Positions 9,424 to 17,251 of a stretch of 64,000 bases of DNA are shown here, piece by piece. Origin of the DNA: Pseudomonas linyingensis (lineage in GTDB: Bacteria; Pseudomonadota; Gammaproteobacteria; Pseudomonadales; Pseudomonadaceae); contig NZ_FNZE01000009.1 in NCBI RefSeq assembly GCF_900109175.1, forward strand, positions 156,537 to 220,536, in the 5' to 3' direction. A program made the position numbers and the translations under genes. The stretch's first letter is position 1, and each line of letters starts with the position of its first letter. Under the pieces are notes generated by a model. The model saw nothing but the letters and a program-made list of their open reading frames with translations. It did no database searches and was not told the DNA's origin.

Positions 9424-9893
9424 GCTCGGTCACTCCATCGAATGTTTGAAAAGCTGGATAAAGCTTGCCGGTGCGCTCGGGTCGTGCGGTGCCCGTGCAT
9501 CTGACCGGCGATCGGGTTCGTTCTGTTCAGGCCCGATGTGACTACCTTGCTGGGGGAATATTGCGTTTTCTTGACGGGAAATCGCGTGGATGCTCCCGAC
9601 GGCCGCTTCACCTCCTGTTGCTCTGCAAAAATGCTGTCTGGGTCCATGTCCATAGGCATCGTCACGCGAAACATAATGGACACAAAAAAATGGTAAGGCT
9701 AGCTGTCTCGGTAGTGATTTCTGCGGTTCACCTCCTTGTGCGTAGCGGGTGGCGGGCTGAAAATTATTTTTGTGCAGTGCAAAAAAATAGTTGCGCATCG
9801 CGCCAGAATCGCCAAGAATGAAATTGCAGGTCGGGTGCATGGGTACACGACAGCATGGTTTTTCAGCCTTTCTCATCCTCAGGAGATTCATCC
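9424..9893. promoter_or_regulatory. Divergent control region phaB / phasin
   Basis: A 470-base non-coding region between the minus-strand phaB and the plus-strand phasin gene. It becomes AT-rich near 9760-9800 and contains TGCAGTGCA (9773-9781) next to an A-run and TTGCGCATCGCGC. Known PhaR proteins bind TGC/GCA-rich dyads in front of phasin and phaR genes, so this is a plausible PhaR operator; the match is by eye only. A good ribosome site (AGGAG) precedes the phasin ATG. Confidence 0.5.
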
Positions 9894-10466
9894 ATGACCT
9901 TCTTCGATTCGGAAAAACTGCAGGCGACCCAGAAGTCCAATCTCGAGCTGCTGCAGCAGATGAACAGCAAGTTCCTCAAAGGCATCGAGCAGATCAGCCA
10001 TCTGCAGATCGCCACCCTGCGTTCGGCCAGCGAGGAAACCTTCGCTACCGCCAGCAAGCTGCTTTCCGCTCGTGACCCGCAGAGCTTCACCGAAGTGTTC
10101 AGCTCCCTCGCTCATCCGGCCCAGCAGGCCGAGCGCCTGATGGACTTCAACCGCAAGGTCTACGACCTGCTGTCCAGCACCCAGGCCGACATCGCCAAGC
10201 TCAGCGAGCGTCAAGTCGCTCGCAACGCCCAACAGGTGCAGGAGCTGGTAGAAGAGATTGCAAAGAATGCGCCAGCTGGCTCCGAGTCGGCGGTAGCAGT
10301 GCTCAAATCTGCCGTAGAAACTGCCGGTAGCGTCTACGAGAGCGCCCAGAAGACCGCCAAGCAGGCTGCCGAAATCGCTGAAAACGGCATCACTGCCGCA
10401 GCCACCGCTGCCGGCCAGGCGACCCGTGAAGCCACCAAGGCTGCGGGTGCCGCGCGCAGCAAGTAA
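9894..10466 (+). CDS. phaP: Phasin, PHB granule-associated protein
   Basis: A 190-residue alpha-helical phasin_2-type protein. It opens MTFFDSEKLQATQKSNLELL and contains the family block HLQIATLRSASEETFATASKLLSARDPQSFTEV, followed by FNRKVYDLLSSTQADIAKL and an Ala/Thr-rich C-terminal tail. Phasins coat PHB granules and set their size and number. The ATG at 9894 has AGGAG nine bases upstream; an earlier ATG at 9855 gives a non-homologous extension. It is likely repressed by PhaR, encoded nearby on the opposite strand, and released when polymer accumulates. Confidence 0.9.
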   Translation: MTFFDSEKLQATQKSNLELLQQMNSKFLKGIEQISHLQIATLRSASEETFATASKLLSARDPQSFTEVFSSLAHPAQQAERLMDFNRKVYDLLSSTQADIAKLSERQVARNAQQVQELVEEIAKNAPAGSESAVAVLKSAVETAGSVYESAQKTAKQAAEIAENGITAAATAAGQATREATKAAGAARSK

Positions 10467-10693
10467 GCGCTAGGGCTGTTGAAAGGAGAGGGGAGTCGCT
10501 TGTCAGTGCCGCAAGGTGCTTGATGAGCGACTCCCTTCTTGCATCAGGCGTTCGCTCCCGGCAGGCACTTGGCACTTGTTGGTGGGGACAATGGCGGTGT
10601 GACCCGCTATGCGTTGCCCGGATGCGGGCACGCGTGCAATGGCCCGGGTTGTTCGGCCTTGCACGCATCTGGTGCGAGGTGCTTCAAGACCGT

Positions 10694-11224
10694 TCAGGCC
10701 TTGTCGTCATCTTCGCTCTTCTTGTCCTTGTCACTGCGCCCCGGGGTGCCCGGAAAGCCAGGGAACATGCCGAACAGGTTCTGCGTGTTCAGGTACAACT
10801 GCTTGGACTGCTCCACATACTGCCCCATCAGATCCTGCATCACCGGCAGTTGGCTGCGCATGTAGTCGCTCCATGCTTGGGAGGACTGTTGCCCGGTTTT
10901 CGCCTGGATATCGACGACCGCCTGGATGCTCTTTTCCAGGTAATTGCCAAGCATGCCCTGGAAGGGGCCATAGAACCGGATGATCCCCCTGAGCATGTCG
11001 CTGGAAAAGATCGGCTCGCCGTCGCTTTCGGCTTCCTGAATGATCTGCAGCAGGATGCTGCGGGTCAGGTCTTCGCCGGTCTTGGCATCCAGCACCTGGA
11101 AGGGTTCTTCGTCGATGACCAGCTGGCGGATGTCGTGCAGCGTGATATGCGTGCTGGTCTGCGTATCATAGAGACGGCGGTTGGCGTACTTCTTGATCAG
11201 GCGGACCTGGTTCTGATCAGACAT
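10694..11224 (-). CDS. phaR: PHA synthesis repressor PhaR
   Basis: A 176-residue regulator. The N-terminal DNA-binding domain is unmistakable (LIKKYANRRLYDTQTSTHITLHDIRQLV, residues 9-36, and FQVLDAKTGEDLTRSILLQII) and is followed by the PHB-accumulation domain (MLRGIIRFYGPFQGMLGNYLEKS). The C-terminus is acidic/Lys-rich and disordered. PhaR binds both polymer and DNA, repressing phasin and often itself until granules form. It is convergent with the phasin gene and completes the PHB locus. Confidence 0.95.
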   Translation of the reverse strand: MSDQNQVRLIKKYANRRLYDTQTSTHITLHDIRQLVIDEEPFQVLDAKTGEDLTRSILLQIIQEAESDGEPIFSSDMLRGIIRFYGPFQGMLGNYLEKSIQAVVDIQAKTGQQSSQAWSDYMRSQLPVMQDLMGQYVEQSKQLYLNTQNLFGMFPGFPGTPGRSDKDKKSEDDDKA

Positions 11225-11462
11225 GCTGCGGACTCTCGCGAACTGGGGATGTCAGTCATGTTACCCCAAACCACCGTGCGCTGGACCGGCCAGTGCTGAT
11301 ACTGCCACCACATCAGGGGCGGGAGCCGGTGCCGCCGAGACAGGAATACGTGCGCCGCGAAGCACGCTGCGCATCCACACGAGATATCCTTCAACTACGC
11401 TGCCTTGGAGCCAGCGCGCATTCTGCGCTGGTCCATAGCTGATCAAGCGAAGGAGTGGCCTC

Positions 11463-11873
11463 ATGTTCAAGCGTGCATTTTCCCGCCGACTGGCCGTACT
11501 GCTTGCGGCATCGCACATGCTGATGGTCGTTCAGGTGCCGGTAGCGCAGGCGTCGATGATAGGCACCACTGAAGTCGTGCAGGCGCAGCAACAGCAACTG
11601 GATCGCCAACAGCTGTTGGCCATGCTCGATGACCAGGATGTGCAAGGCAAGCTGGCTGCCCTGGGTGTCGAGCGCGATCAGGTCGAGCGGCGTATACAGA
11701 GCCTGACCAATGCCGAGCTGGCTCATTTCAACCAGCAACTGAGCGAAGCACCTGCCGGTGCGGGTGCCGGCGGTATCCTCGGGATCATCGTGCTGTTCCT
11801 GGTGATCTTCATCATTACCGACATGCTGTGCGCGACCAACGTGTTCAAGTTCGTCAACTGCATCAATCGCTGA
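11463..11873 (+). CDS. PA2779-family secreted or membrane small protein
   Basis: A 136-residue protein with a signal peptide (RRLAVLLAASHMLMVVQVPVAQA), a Gln-rich helical middle and a C-terminal hydrophobic segment (GGILGIIVLFLVIFIITDMLCATNVFKFVN). This is the pattern of the PA2779 family, small pseudomonad envelope proteins of unknown function normally followed by a tetratricopeptide/C39-peptidase-like gene. Here that partner is absent: about 100 bases downstream the sequence changes to an AT-rich mobile element, so the native pair may have been split by insertion. It has a reasonable ribosome site (GAAGGAG). Confidence 0.75.
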   Translation: MFKRAFSRRLAVLLAASHMLMVVQVPVAQASMIGTTEVVQAQQQQLDRQQLLAMLDDQDVQGKLAALGVERDQVERRIQSLTNAELAHFNQQLSEAPAGAGAGGILGIIVLFLVIFIITDMLCATNVFKFVNCINR

Positions 11874-11897
11874 GACCGCAAGCGTTCGGCTGTGACC

Positions 11898-11928
11898 CTG
11901 CAGCTGTGGCAAATGCACACAGCTGCAG
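11898..11928 (+). terminator. Hairpin after the PA2779-like gene
   Basis: A perfect 11-bp stem (CTGCAGCTGTG with CACAGCTGCAG) and a 9-base loop, 24 bases past the stop codon, without a T-run. It is probably the gene's terminator and the last piece of backbone before the mobile element. Confidence 0.6.
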
Positions 11929-11980
11929 GAGGAATCCGTTCTGGCGAAGTGGAAGAGAGGGGCTGTTGCTCCAAGAGACT

Positions 11981-12240
11981 TGTGAATGCGCGAAACATAA
12001 ACTATTTGGATTTGAAACTTTTAGTTTTGATGAGCTTTAAGCGTTAGTTTAACTTGGCGCGCCAAAAAAGTCATCATTTTCCTCCTTGGTGTCCGGTATT
12101 GCTCGCCTTGCTATTCCAGTGAGAAATATAAGTGGCCGGCCAATATGCGGAAAAGATATGAGTCGATTTCCATATTGGGTCCATAATTTCGTAAATCCGA
12201 AACTTTCTAGTTCATATGTAAAAGTAAAACTTTGTAATCT
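11981..12240. mobile_element. Putative left end of the Tn7-like element
   Basis: Base composition drops sharply here and no gene is seen until 12289. A TGT-starting sequence (TGTGAATGCGCGAAAC at 11981) fits the 5'-TGT...ACA-3' rule of Tn7/Tn402-type ends. Several related short repeats follow: GAAACATAAACTATT near 11992, GAAACTTTTAGTTTTGAT at 12014, GAAACTTTCTAGTTCAT at 12199 and AAAACTTTGTAATCTT near 12226, as expected for TnsB-binding repeats. No matching right end or target-site duplication was found, so the exact boundary is tentative. Confidence 0.45.
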
Positions 12241-12288
12241 TTTGAATCTCGAGGGTTTTTTCGGATTGGCTTGAGATGGAGGGATATG

Positions 12289-12921
12289 ATGAATCCATTC
12301 GTTTCATCTGAAGATTGCGTTCGCCCTAAGGGGGCGCCTGAGTTCTTTGCCTTCAGCTTGAAAAAGGACCAGAGCGTCAGGTTTTTTCATCGCGCGAGTC
12401 TGTGGCGTTGGGCTCGCGTTGAGTTTGACCATTTTGCAGTGTCTTTGAGGGTGAATGAACAGAGCTTAACCGCTACTAGCGGAAAAGTAGCTATTTCGAT
12501 TAGTTATGAAGATAATTTTTCGGATAGGCTAATAGTTTTTGAGACGGGCCTCGGCGAGGCTTTGCGGGTGGATGTTTGTCGCTATGCTGAGACGACGGGG
12601 TGCGCTGTTGAGTTTCTCAGCAATAGATTCCTGCATGAGAATGAAATTGCTTCAGGGAATTATTTGCGAATGCTTTCCTATATAGTTAAGCGACGCGAGG
12701 TATTGACTGAGCGAAATTTAGATCGGTGTTTGAGGGTAGTGCGAGATAACAACAAAGTTGTCCAGGATGCTGTAAAAGAACTGGCGATTGAGTTTCGAGA
12801 TAATGCAGCTGCGCTTTTCTTTGAATTGGTGCGGCGTGGCAATATCACGCTCGCTGACGTGCAGACCTGCAAACTCACGGGGCGCACCAAATTCAGTGCC
12901 GAGGAGAAGTTTGGTGAGTAA
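12289..12921 (+). CDS. TnsA-like transposase subunit (probably degenerate)
   Basis: A 210-residue protein encoded immediately before TnsB and overlapping it by 8 bases, which is the tnsA position in Tn7-like operons. The middle (RARVEFDHF-like acidic strand, then SISYEDNFSDRLIVFET, then CAVEFLSNRFL) can be laid on the TnsA nuclease fold. However, the segment normally ending in an E-x-K catalytic pair reads IVFET, without the lysine. TnsA cuts the 5' strands so that transposition is cut-and-paste; without it Tn7-type elements form cointegrates. Assignment rests on gene position and weak motif similarity. The start was chosen from GGAGGG five bases upstream of the second ATG. Confidence 0.5.
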   Translation: MNPFVSSEDCVRPKGAPEFFAFSLKKDQSVRFFHRASLWRWARVEFDHFAVSLRVNEQSLTATSGKVAISISYEDNFSDRLIVFETGLGEALRVDVCRYAETTGCAVEFLSNRFLHENEIASGNYLRMLSYIVKRREVLTERNLDRCLRVVRDNNKVVQDAVKELAIEFRDNAAALFFELVRRGNITLADVQTCKLTGRTKFSAEEKFGE

Positions 12922-14800
12922 TTCCAAGCGGTTTTCCAAGGCGCTTTTTAAGGCTGATGGGGGCGATTGTGAGTTATGGCCGTCCATTGATGTAAACTTG
13001 TTGCCCGAAAAATTTCGGGAAGCGACGCTGCTACGTATTAAAGCAATAAAGGCATTTCTCAATGAAGGTGCTAGCCTTGTTGAGATAGAAGATAAATATA
13101 AAGTAAGTCGTGCAACGCTGTACCGCATGATTGAACGATGTGAAACGCTCGGAGAGGACGGCAGGGTTTTAGGTTTCAAGGGGGCGATCCCTTATTTGCG
13201 AGTCTCAGATGAAAAATATCACCGTTCGAGAAATATTGAAAATCAGGCTGGTGTTTCAGAGGCAGGCGATGCGGGTGCTTTCCATAAGCTCTTGAGTGAA
13301 CAGAACGAGCTTAAAAAATGGGTAGACAAGCGTGCGAGCCAATACAAGTCGCGTAAAGAGGGGGGGGAGCATCTGGCGGTTATCCATAATGCGTTTTTAA
13401 ATCTATGTAAGGCACTTGGTATACCCGATACAGAGTACCCATTTTGCCGCAAAACGGCCGCCCGATCTGCGCTGCGAAGGTATTTAATCGATACTGCGAA
13501 ACATCTAAAAGCGCAAAAGGAAAAAGCCTATCACGAGTCGGATATCCGCGATGCTATAGCTCCGACTGATATTCTGGAGCAAGTAGAGGTCGATGGTCAT
13601 GAAGTGGATATACGACTGGTAATTGAAGAGCGTGACCGATACGGTAAACCCGTTCGATACGAGATCTTGCGAGTCTGGCTGATCGTGCTGCTTGACGTCT
13701 TTTCTCGCTGCATACTTGGCTACTCAATAGCCCTAGGGCGTAATTATGATCAAGTTGACTTGTTGTCCGCAATCTACCACTCAATGGCACCTCATATCTC
13801 TCCTCCATTGTGTATACCGGACGCCACTTATGCTGCTGAAGGTGGTTATCCTTCTGAATGTGCAGGTGCCTGGGAGACGTGGAGCACGTTGAAACTTGAT
13901 AACGCATGGGCGCATAGGGCCAAACATGTGCTTGCCGTGCTCCAAGACAGGGTGGGTTGTATCGCTGAATTCGGCCGTGTCCATACCCCCAATGATCGAC
14001 CTTTTGTAGAGCGTTTCTTTTTGTTTTTGACCCAGCACTTCTCACATCGAATCATTGGGACGACTGGCAGCGACAGCAGAGACGCAATCATACAGAGACT
14101 TTCGCCCAAATCCAAGAATCCATTGAGCCTCCTGATTACGCTAGATGAGTTAAATAGCGCCATCGATATTGTATTGGCTGGCTATAATGGCAGGCCACAT
14201 TCATCTCTGCAAGGGCATACGCCACTCAGTATTTTTAATCTGAGGCTGAGTGAGCGACTCTTGCCGGCGAACGCGCTGCCAGAACAGTACCAAAGAGCAG
14301 ATGAATTTATCATTGTGCGCGAGCAGGTTGTAGTGAAAAGCTCATCTGACTTTGGTGGGGCTTATATTAATTTTGCTTATCTAAAATATAGAAACTCTGA
14401 AATATTACGCAGCGACTCGGCGGGCAGGAAATTGTTCGTGGAATACGCAAGGAATGATGTCTCTGTTCTCCGATTATTGGACGAGAACGGCGCGAAACTT
14501 GGCATGCTGATGCCGCCGGATCCCTGGTGTCGTCACCCTCATAGTCTCAAGCTTCGCACTGTATTGTGGAAGTTAATTAAAGATGGCCAGTTTGCATTCG
14601 AGCGCAATGAATCAGTACACCAGGCGCTTCGGCGAAGCCAGCTTTCCAGTGAGGGTATGTCCCGCAGTCTGGCTACAACACTCTTCAAACAGTCTGGACG
14701 GGTGTCCGAGGAGCCCGCTATTGAGACAGCAGCAGATCGGGAGCCCCCGACGGAACCCACGGTGAAGCCGCCACGGCTGACCAAGGTGTATACGTTTTAA
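12914..14800 (+). CDS. tnsB: TnsB/TniA-family DDE transposase
   Basis: A 628-residue Mu/TnsB-type transposase. Helix-turn-helix regions lie in the first 200 residues (LVEIEDKYKVSRATLYRMI). The rve/DDE core follows: first Asp in EQVEVDGHEVDI, second in TLKLDNAWAHRAKH, Glu in NDRPFVERFFLFLTQHF. A C-terminal beta-barrel and a proline-rich tail of the sort used to contact TnsC complete it. It cleaves the 3' ends and joins them to target DNA. The GTG start at 12914 has GAGGAG seven bases upstream and overlaps the preceding stop. The AT-rich codon use contrasts with the flanks. Confidence 0.9.
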   Translation: MSNSKRFSKALFKADGGDCELWPSIDVNLLPEKFREATLLRIKAIKAFLNEGASLVEIEDKYKVSRATLYRMIERCETLGEDGRVLGFKGAIPYLRVSDEKYHRSRNIENQAGVSEAGDAGAFHKLLSEQNELKKWVDKRASQYKSRKEGGEHLAVIHNAFLNLCKALGIPDTEYPFCRKTAARSALRRYLIDTAKHLKAQKEKAYHESDIRDAIAPTDILEQVEVDGHEVDIRLVIEERDRYGKPVRYEILRVWLIVLLDVFSRCILGYSIALGRNYDQVDLLSAIYHSMAPHISPPLCIPDATYAAEGGYPSECAGAWETWSTLKLDNAWAHRAKHVLAVLQDRVGCIAEFGRVHTPNDRPFVERFFLFLTQHFSHRIIGTTGSDSRDAIIQRLSPKSKNPLSLLITLDELNSAIDIVLAGYNGRPHSSLQGHTPLSIFNLRLSERLLPANALPEQYQRADEFIIVREQVVVKSSSDFGGAYINFAYLKYRNSEILRSDSAGRKLFVEYARNDVSVLRLLDENGAKLGMLMPPDPWCRHPHSLKLRTVLWKLIKDGQFAFERNESVHQALRRSQLSSEGMSRSLATTLFKQSGRVSEEPAIETAADREPPTEPTVKPPRLTKVYTF

Positions 14801-14815
14801 ACGGGAGATACTTCC

Positions 14816-15796
14816 ATGGATATCAGCGAAGCCCGGATAGTGCAGCCACATCTTCACCCACTTTGCTTGGAGCGATACCTGATCCCGACCGACTCTATCA
14901 GTGCCACCTATGCGATGGTCCTCAAAGTAATTCATCGCAGGGATTCTGGGCTGGTGATATATGGCAACCCACGGTACGGAAAAACTCGCGCCATGATGTA
15001 CTGTCAGCATTGCTTGAATGTGGACTTTCCGGATATGCCGGTTGCGATTTTCAATGCAAAAGATGAAGCCTCACCGCACAAGGGAAACTTCTACACAACT
15101 TTTCTGGAGGTGGTGAAATCCAAACCCTTCAATGGACGTGTGTCACTGGCAGATAAGCACTCGCGTTTGGTGAAATTCATGGTCGGCGAGGCAGATAGGG
15201 ACTTGCGCCGCTTGTTTATTTTATTTATTGATGAAGCGCAGCGGCTCATGTTGTCTCACTACGAATGGATAAAGGATATATATAACGACCTTGCGCTGCA
15301 GGGGGTGACTCTACTCCCGATTCTCCTCGGTCAGAAAGAGTTGCTGGGTCAAAAAGACGCGTTCGAATGTGCAGGGAAGGACGCAATAGTCAGTCGCTTC
15401 ATGCTCTACGAACATGCGTTCCGAGGAATTCGTGAGAAGGACGATTTCGTCACTTGCCTCGGCTATTACGACAGTTCGGTGTTTCCAGTCAATACGAACT
15501 GGACCTACACACGATTCTTTTTCCCAAAAGCGTATGCGAACGGATTCCGACTCGCTGACTTTGGTGATGAGCTATGGGCAGCTTTTGTCGAATCCTATGA
15601 TGGACTCGGCTTTCGCAGTCGAATGGAAATACCGATGAAGTATTTCACCAAGACGATTGAGATTTTGATGATGGATTACTCTGATAAGGACTATCCAGAA
15701 TTCTCTATCTCTAAAGATCTCTGCAAGGAGGTTATTAAGGAGTCGTGGTATCTCGCGGCCACCAGTAGTATGAAAAAGATGAACCCGAGCATGTGA
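14816..15796 (+). CDS. tnsC: TnsC/TniB-family AAA+ transposition regulator
   Basis: A 326-residue AAA+ ATPase with Walker A in VIYGNPRYGKTRAM (near residues 42-56) and Walker B in LFILFIDEAQRL (about 135-146). It sits 15 bases after tnsB, and its stop codon overlaps the start of tniQ. In Tn7-like systems TnsC polymerises on target DNA marked by a selector protein, recruits the transposase and gives target immunity. The context makes this assignment firm. Confidence 0.9.
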   Translation: MDISEARIVQPHLHPLCLERYLIPTDSISATYAMVLKVIHRRDSGLVIYGNPRYGKTRAMMYCQHCLNVDFPDMPVAIFNAKDEASPHKGNFYTTFLEVVKSKPFNGRVSLADKHSRLVKFMVGEADRDLRRLFILFIDEAQRLMLSHYEWIKDIYNDLALQGVTLLPILLGQKELLGQKDAFECAGKDAIVSRFMLYEHAFRGIREKDDFVTCLGYYDSSVFPVNTNWTYTRFFFPKAYANGFRLADFGDELWAAFVESYDGLGFRSRMEIPMKYFTKTIEILMMDYSDKDYPEFSISKDLCKEVIKESWYLAATSSMKKMNPSM

Positions 15797-17238
15797 TGAT
15801 TATTACCCTGGATCATTCGCCCGCCGAACCAGAGGCACACTACTGCAGGATTAGTCCACGCTACATTTTGCACGAGTCGGCGTATTCAATTTTGTGTAGA
15901 TTCTCATTGTATAATGTGGTTTCAGGGCGTGAATTGGTTGATATTTTTGCGAGCCATGAATATTCCTCCCGTCGACCCAAATCGCAACGCTCACCACATC
16001 TTGCCTGTACGCAATCAGTGGACCTGGCGGTCATGGCCGACACCTTCAATTTGCCGATGTTCAAAATCCATAACCTATTTCTTTGTCCAACCTGGATGCC
16101 TTTTGATCGACATGTGGCTGAGGTGTTAAAGGTCTGCCCAGAGTGCTTGGCGCAGGGTAGGCATTTCACGATCTTTCAATATGGTCTAGTGCATCAATGC
16201 CCTATCCATCAGATAGAGCTACAACAGCGCTGCCCTAACTGTTCAGCAACCGTTCGATACGCCTTATCGGCTCAGCTATTCAAGACGCCATATGGCTGCT
16301 GGCATTGTGGTCTTCAGTTGGGAACGGCACGAAACAAGGATGTTATTCGTTATATAAACGCCATAGGCATGGAGCGGCTGAGAAGAAGTTACCGGGCTTT
16401 TGAGTTGGCTAGGGGTAAGTACCTGAATTTCGCTGTCGGCGGCACAGAAGACCTCTACTGCGACAATGTGCTGCAGTTCTCTACGTCATTCCGGGAAATT
16501 GCTGAGACGGAGAACGTGCTTTTTAGTCATATCCAAGGGCTCGCTGCGGACCTTTCTCCAAAAATTATCTGTGCGCAATACGCTTGGTTTCGGTGGCACC
16601 CTAACCATGGCACCAGAGCGTGTGGCAAAATCGTACCGGTTGGTGTGCAAGACCTTCGTAGTACGGCGAAAGCAATTTTCCGACATTTTCGAAAAAAACG
16701 CCTAGGCGGCTTCAAACTGTCGATACGAGTTCTGTTACCGTTGTGGCGATCCCTGGAGTCTTGTCAGATCCCTGCAGAAGGCTATCCGGTCATCGCTTGG
16801 TTGGACTGGTATTGCTTCTGGTCAGGAGTGGGCACACCGAGTCAACTGGCTGATAATAAGGGATTGATTCAAATCTCGAAATGGTTAATGAAGGTGAGTC
16901 GGCATTCCGTTTTCTTGAAATGCCGAGACGCTCGTGCCAAAAACTGGCTGATGCAGCGACTGTTCGCGCACGAAGTATTCACATTGCTGGCGGGGCAATT
17001 GGCTTGTGTGGCCCAAGCCAAGGCAGGGGTACTTGAGGGGACTCCTGCGAAGATCGTCTACGAGAGAAAGCTTCTTCCTGTCTCCTGGGCAACCTACTTC
17101 CAGCATCACCTTGATCATATGCGAATAATTTTTATTCCTGGTTATGCGGGCGTCATTTCGCCAAATGATGAGCGTCAGGGCAGAACTAACTTGAGGAATA
17201 TCCTTAAACAATGTGCCGATCAGGATGGGAGTCAATAA
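15796..17238 (+). CDS. tniQ: TniQ/TnsD-family target-selection protein
   Basis: A 480-residue TniQ-domain protein. The N-terminal zinc-ribbon region has the family pattern CPECL...HQCPIH...CPNC...CWHCG (residues about 113-175) after a YSILCRFS helix. The long C-terminal part with two helix-turn-helix-like segments is closer in length to TnsD than to the short CAST-type TniQ. TniQ/TnsD proteins bridge TnsC to a specific target. Its start overlaps the tnsC stop (ATGTGATG), so the three genes are one translational unit. It ends 14 bases before the convergent recombinase-like gene. Confidence 0.88.
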   Translation: MIITLDHSPAEPEAHYCRISPRYILHESAYSILCRFSLYNVVSGRELVDIFASHEYSSRRPKSQRSPHLACTQSVDLAVMADTFNLPMFKIHNLFLCPTWMPFDRHVAEVLKVCPECLAQGRHFTIFQYGLVHQCPIHQIELQQRCPNCSATVRYALSAQLFKTPYGCWHCGLQLGTARNKDVIRYINAIGMERLRRSYRAFELARGKYLNFAVGGTEDLYCDNVLQFSTSFREIAETENVLFSHIQGLAADLSPKIICAQYAWFRWHPNHGTRACGKIVPVGVQDLRSTAKAIFRHFRKKRLGGFKLSIRVLLPLWRSLESCQIPAEGYPVIAWLDWYCFWSGVGTPSQLADNKGLIQISKWLMKVSRHSVFLKCRDARAKNWLMQRLFAHEVFTLLAGQLACVAQAKAGVLEGTPAKIVYERKLLPVSWATYFQHHLDHMRIIFIPGYAGVISPNDERQGRTNLRNILKQCADQDGSQ

Positions 17239-17251
17239 CTTTGACTTGCTG

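Noticed and set aside
15796..17238. CRISPR-associated transposon
   Set aside because: TniQ is long and no cas genes or CRISPR repeats are present around the operon; target choice is more likely protein-based.
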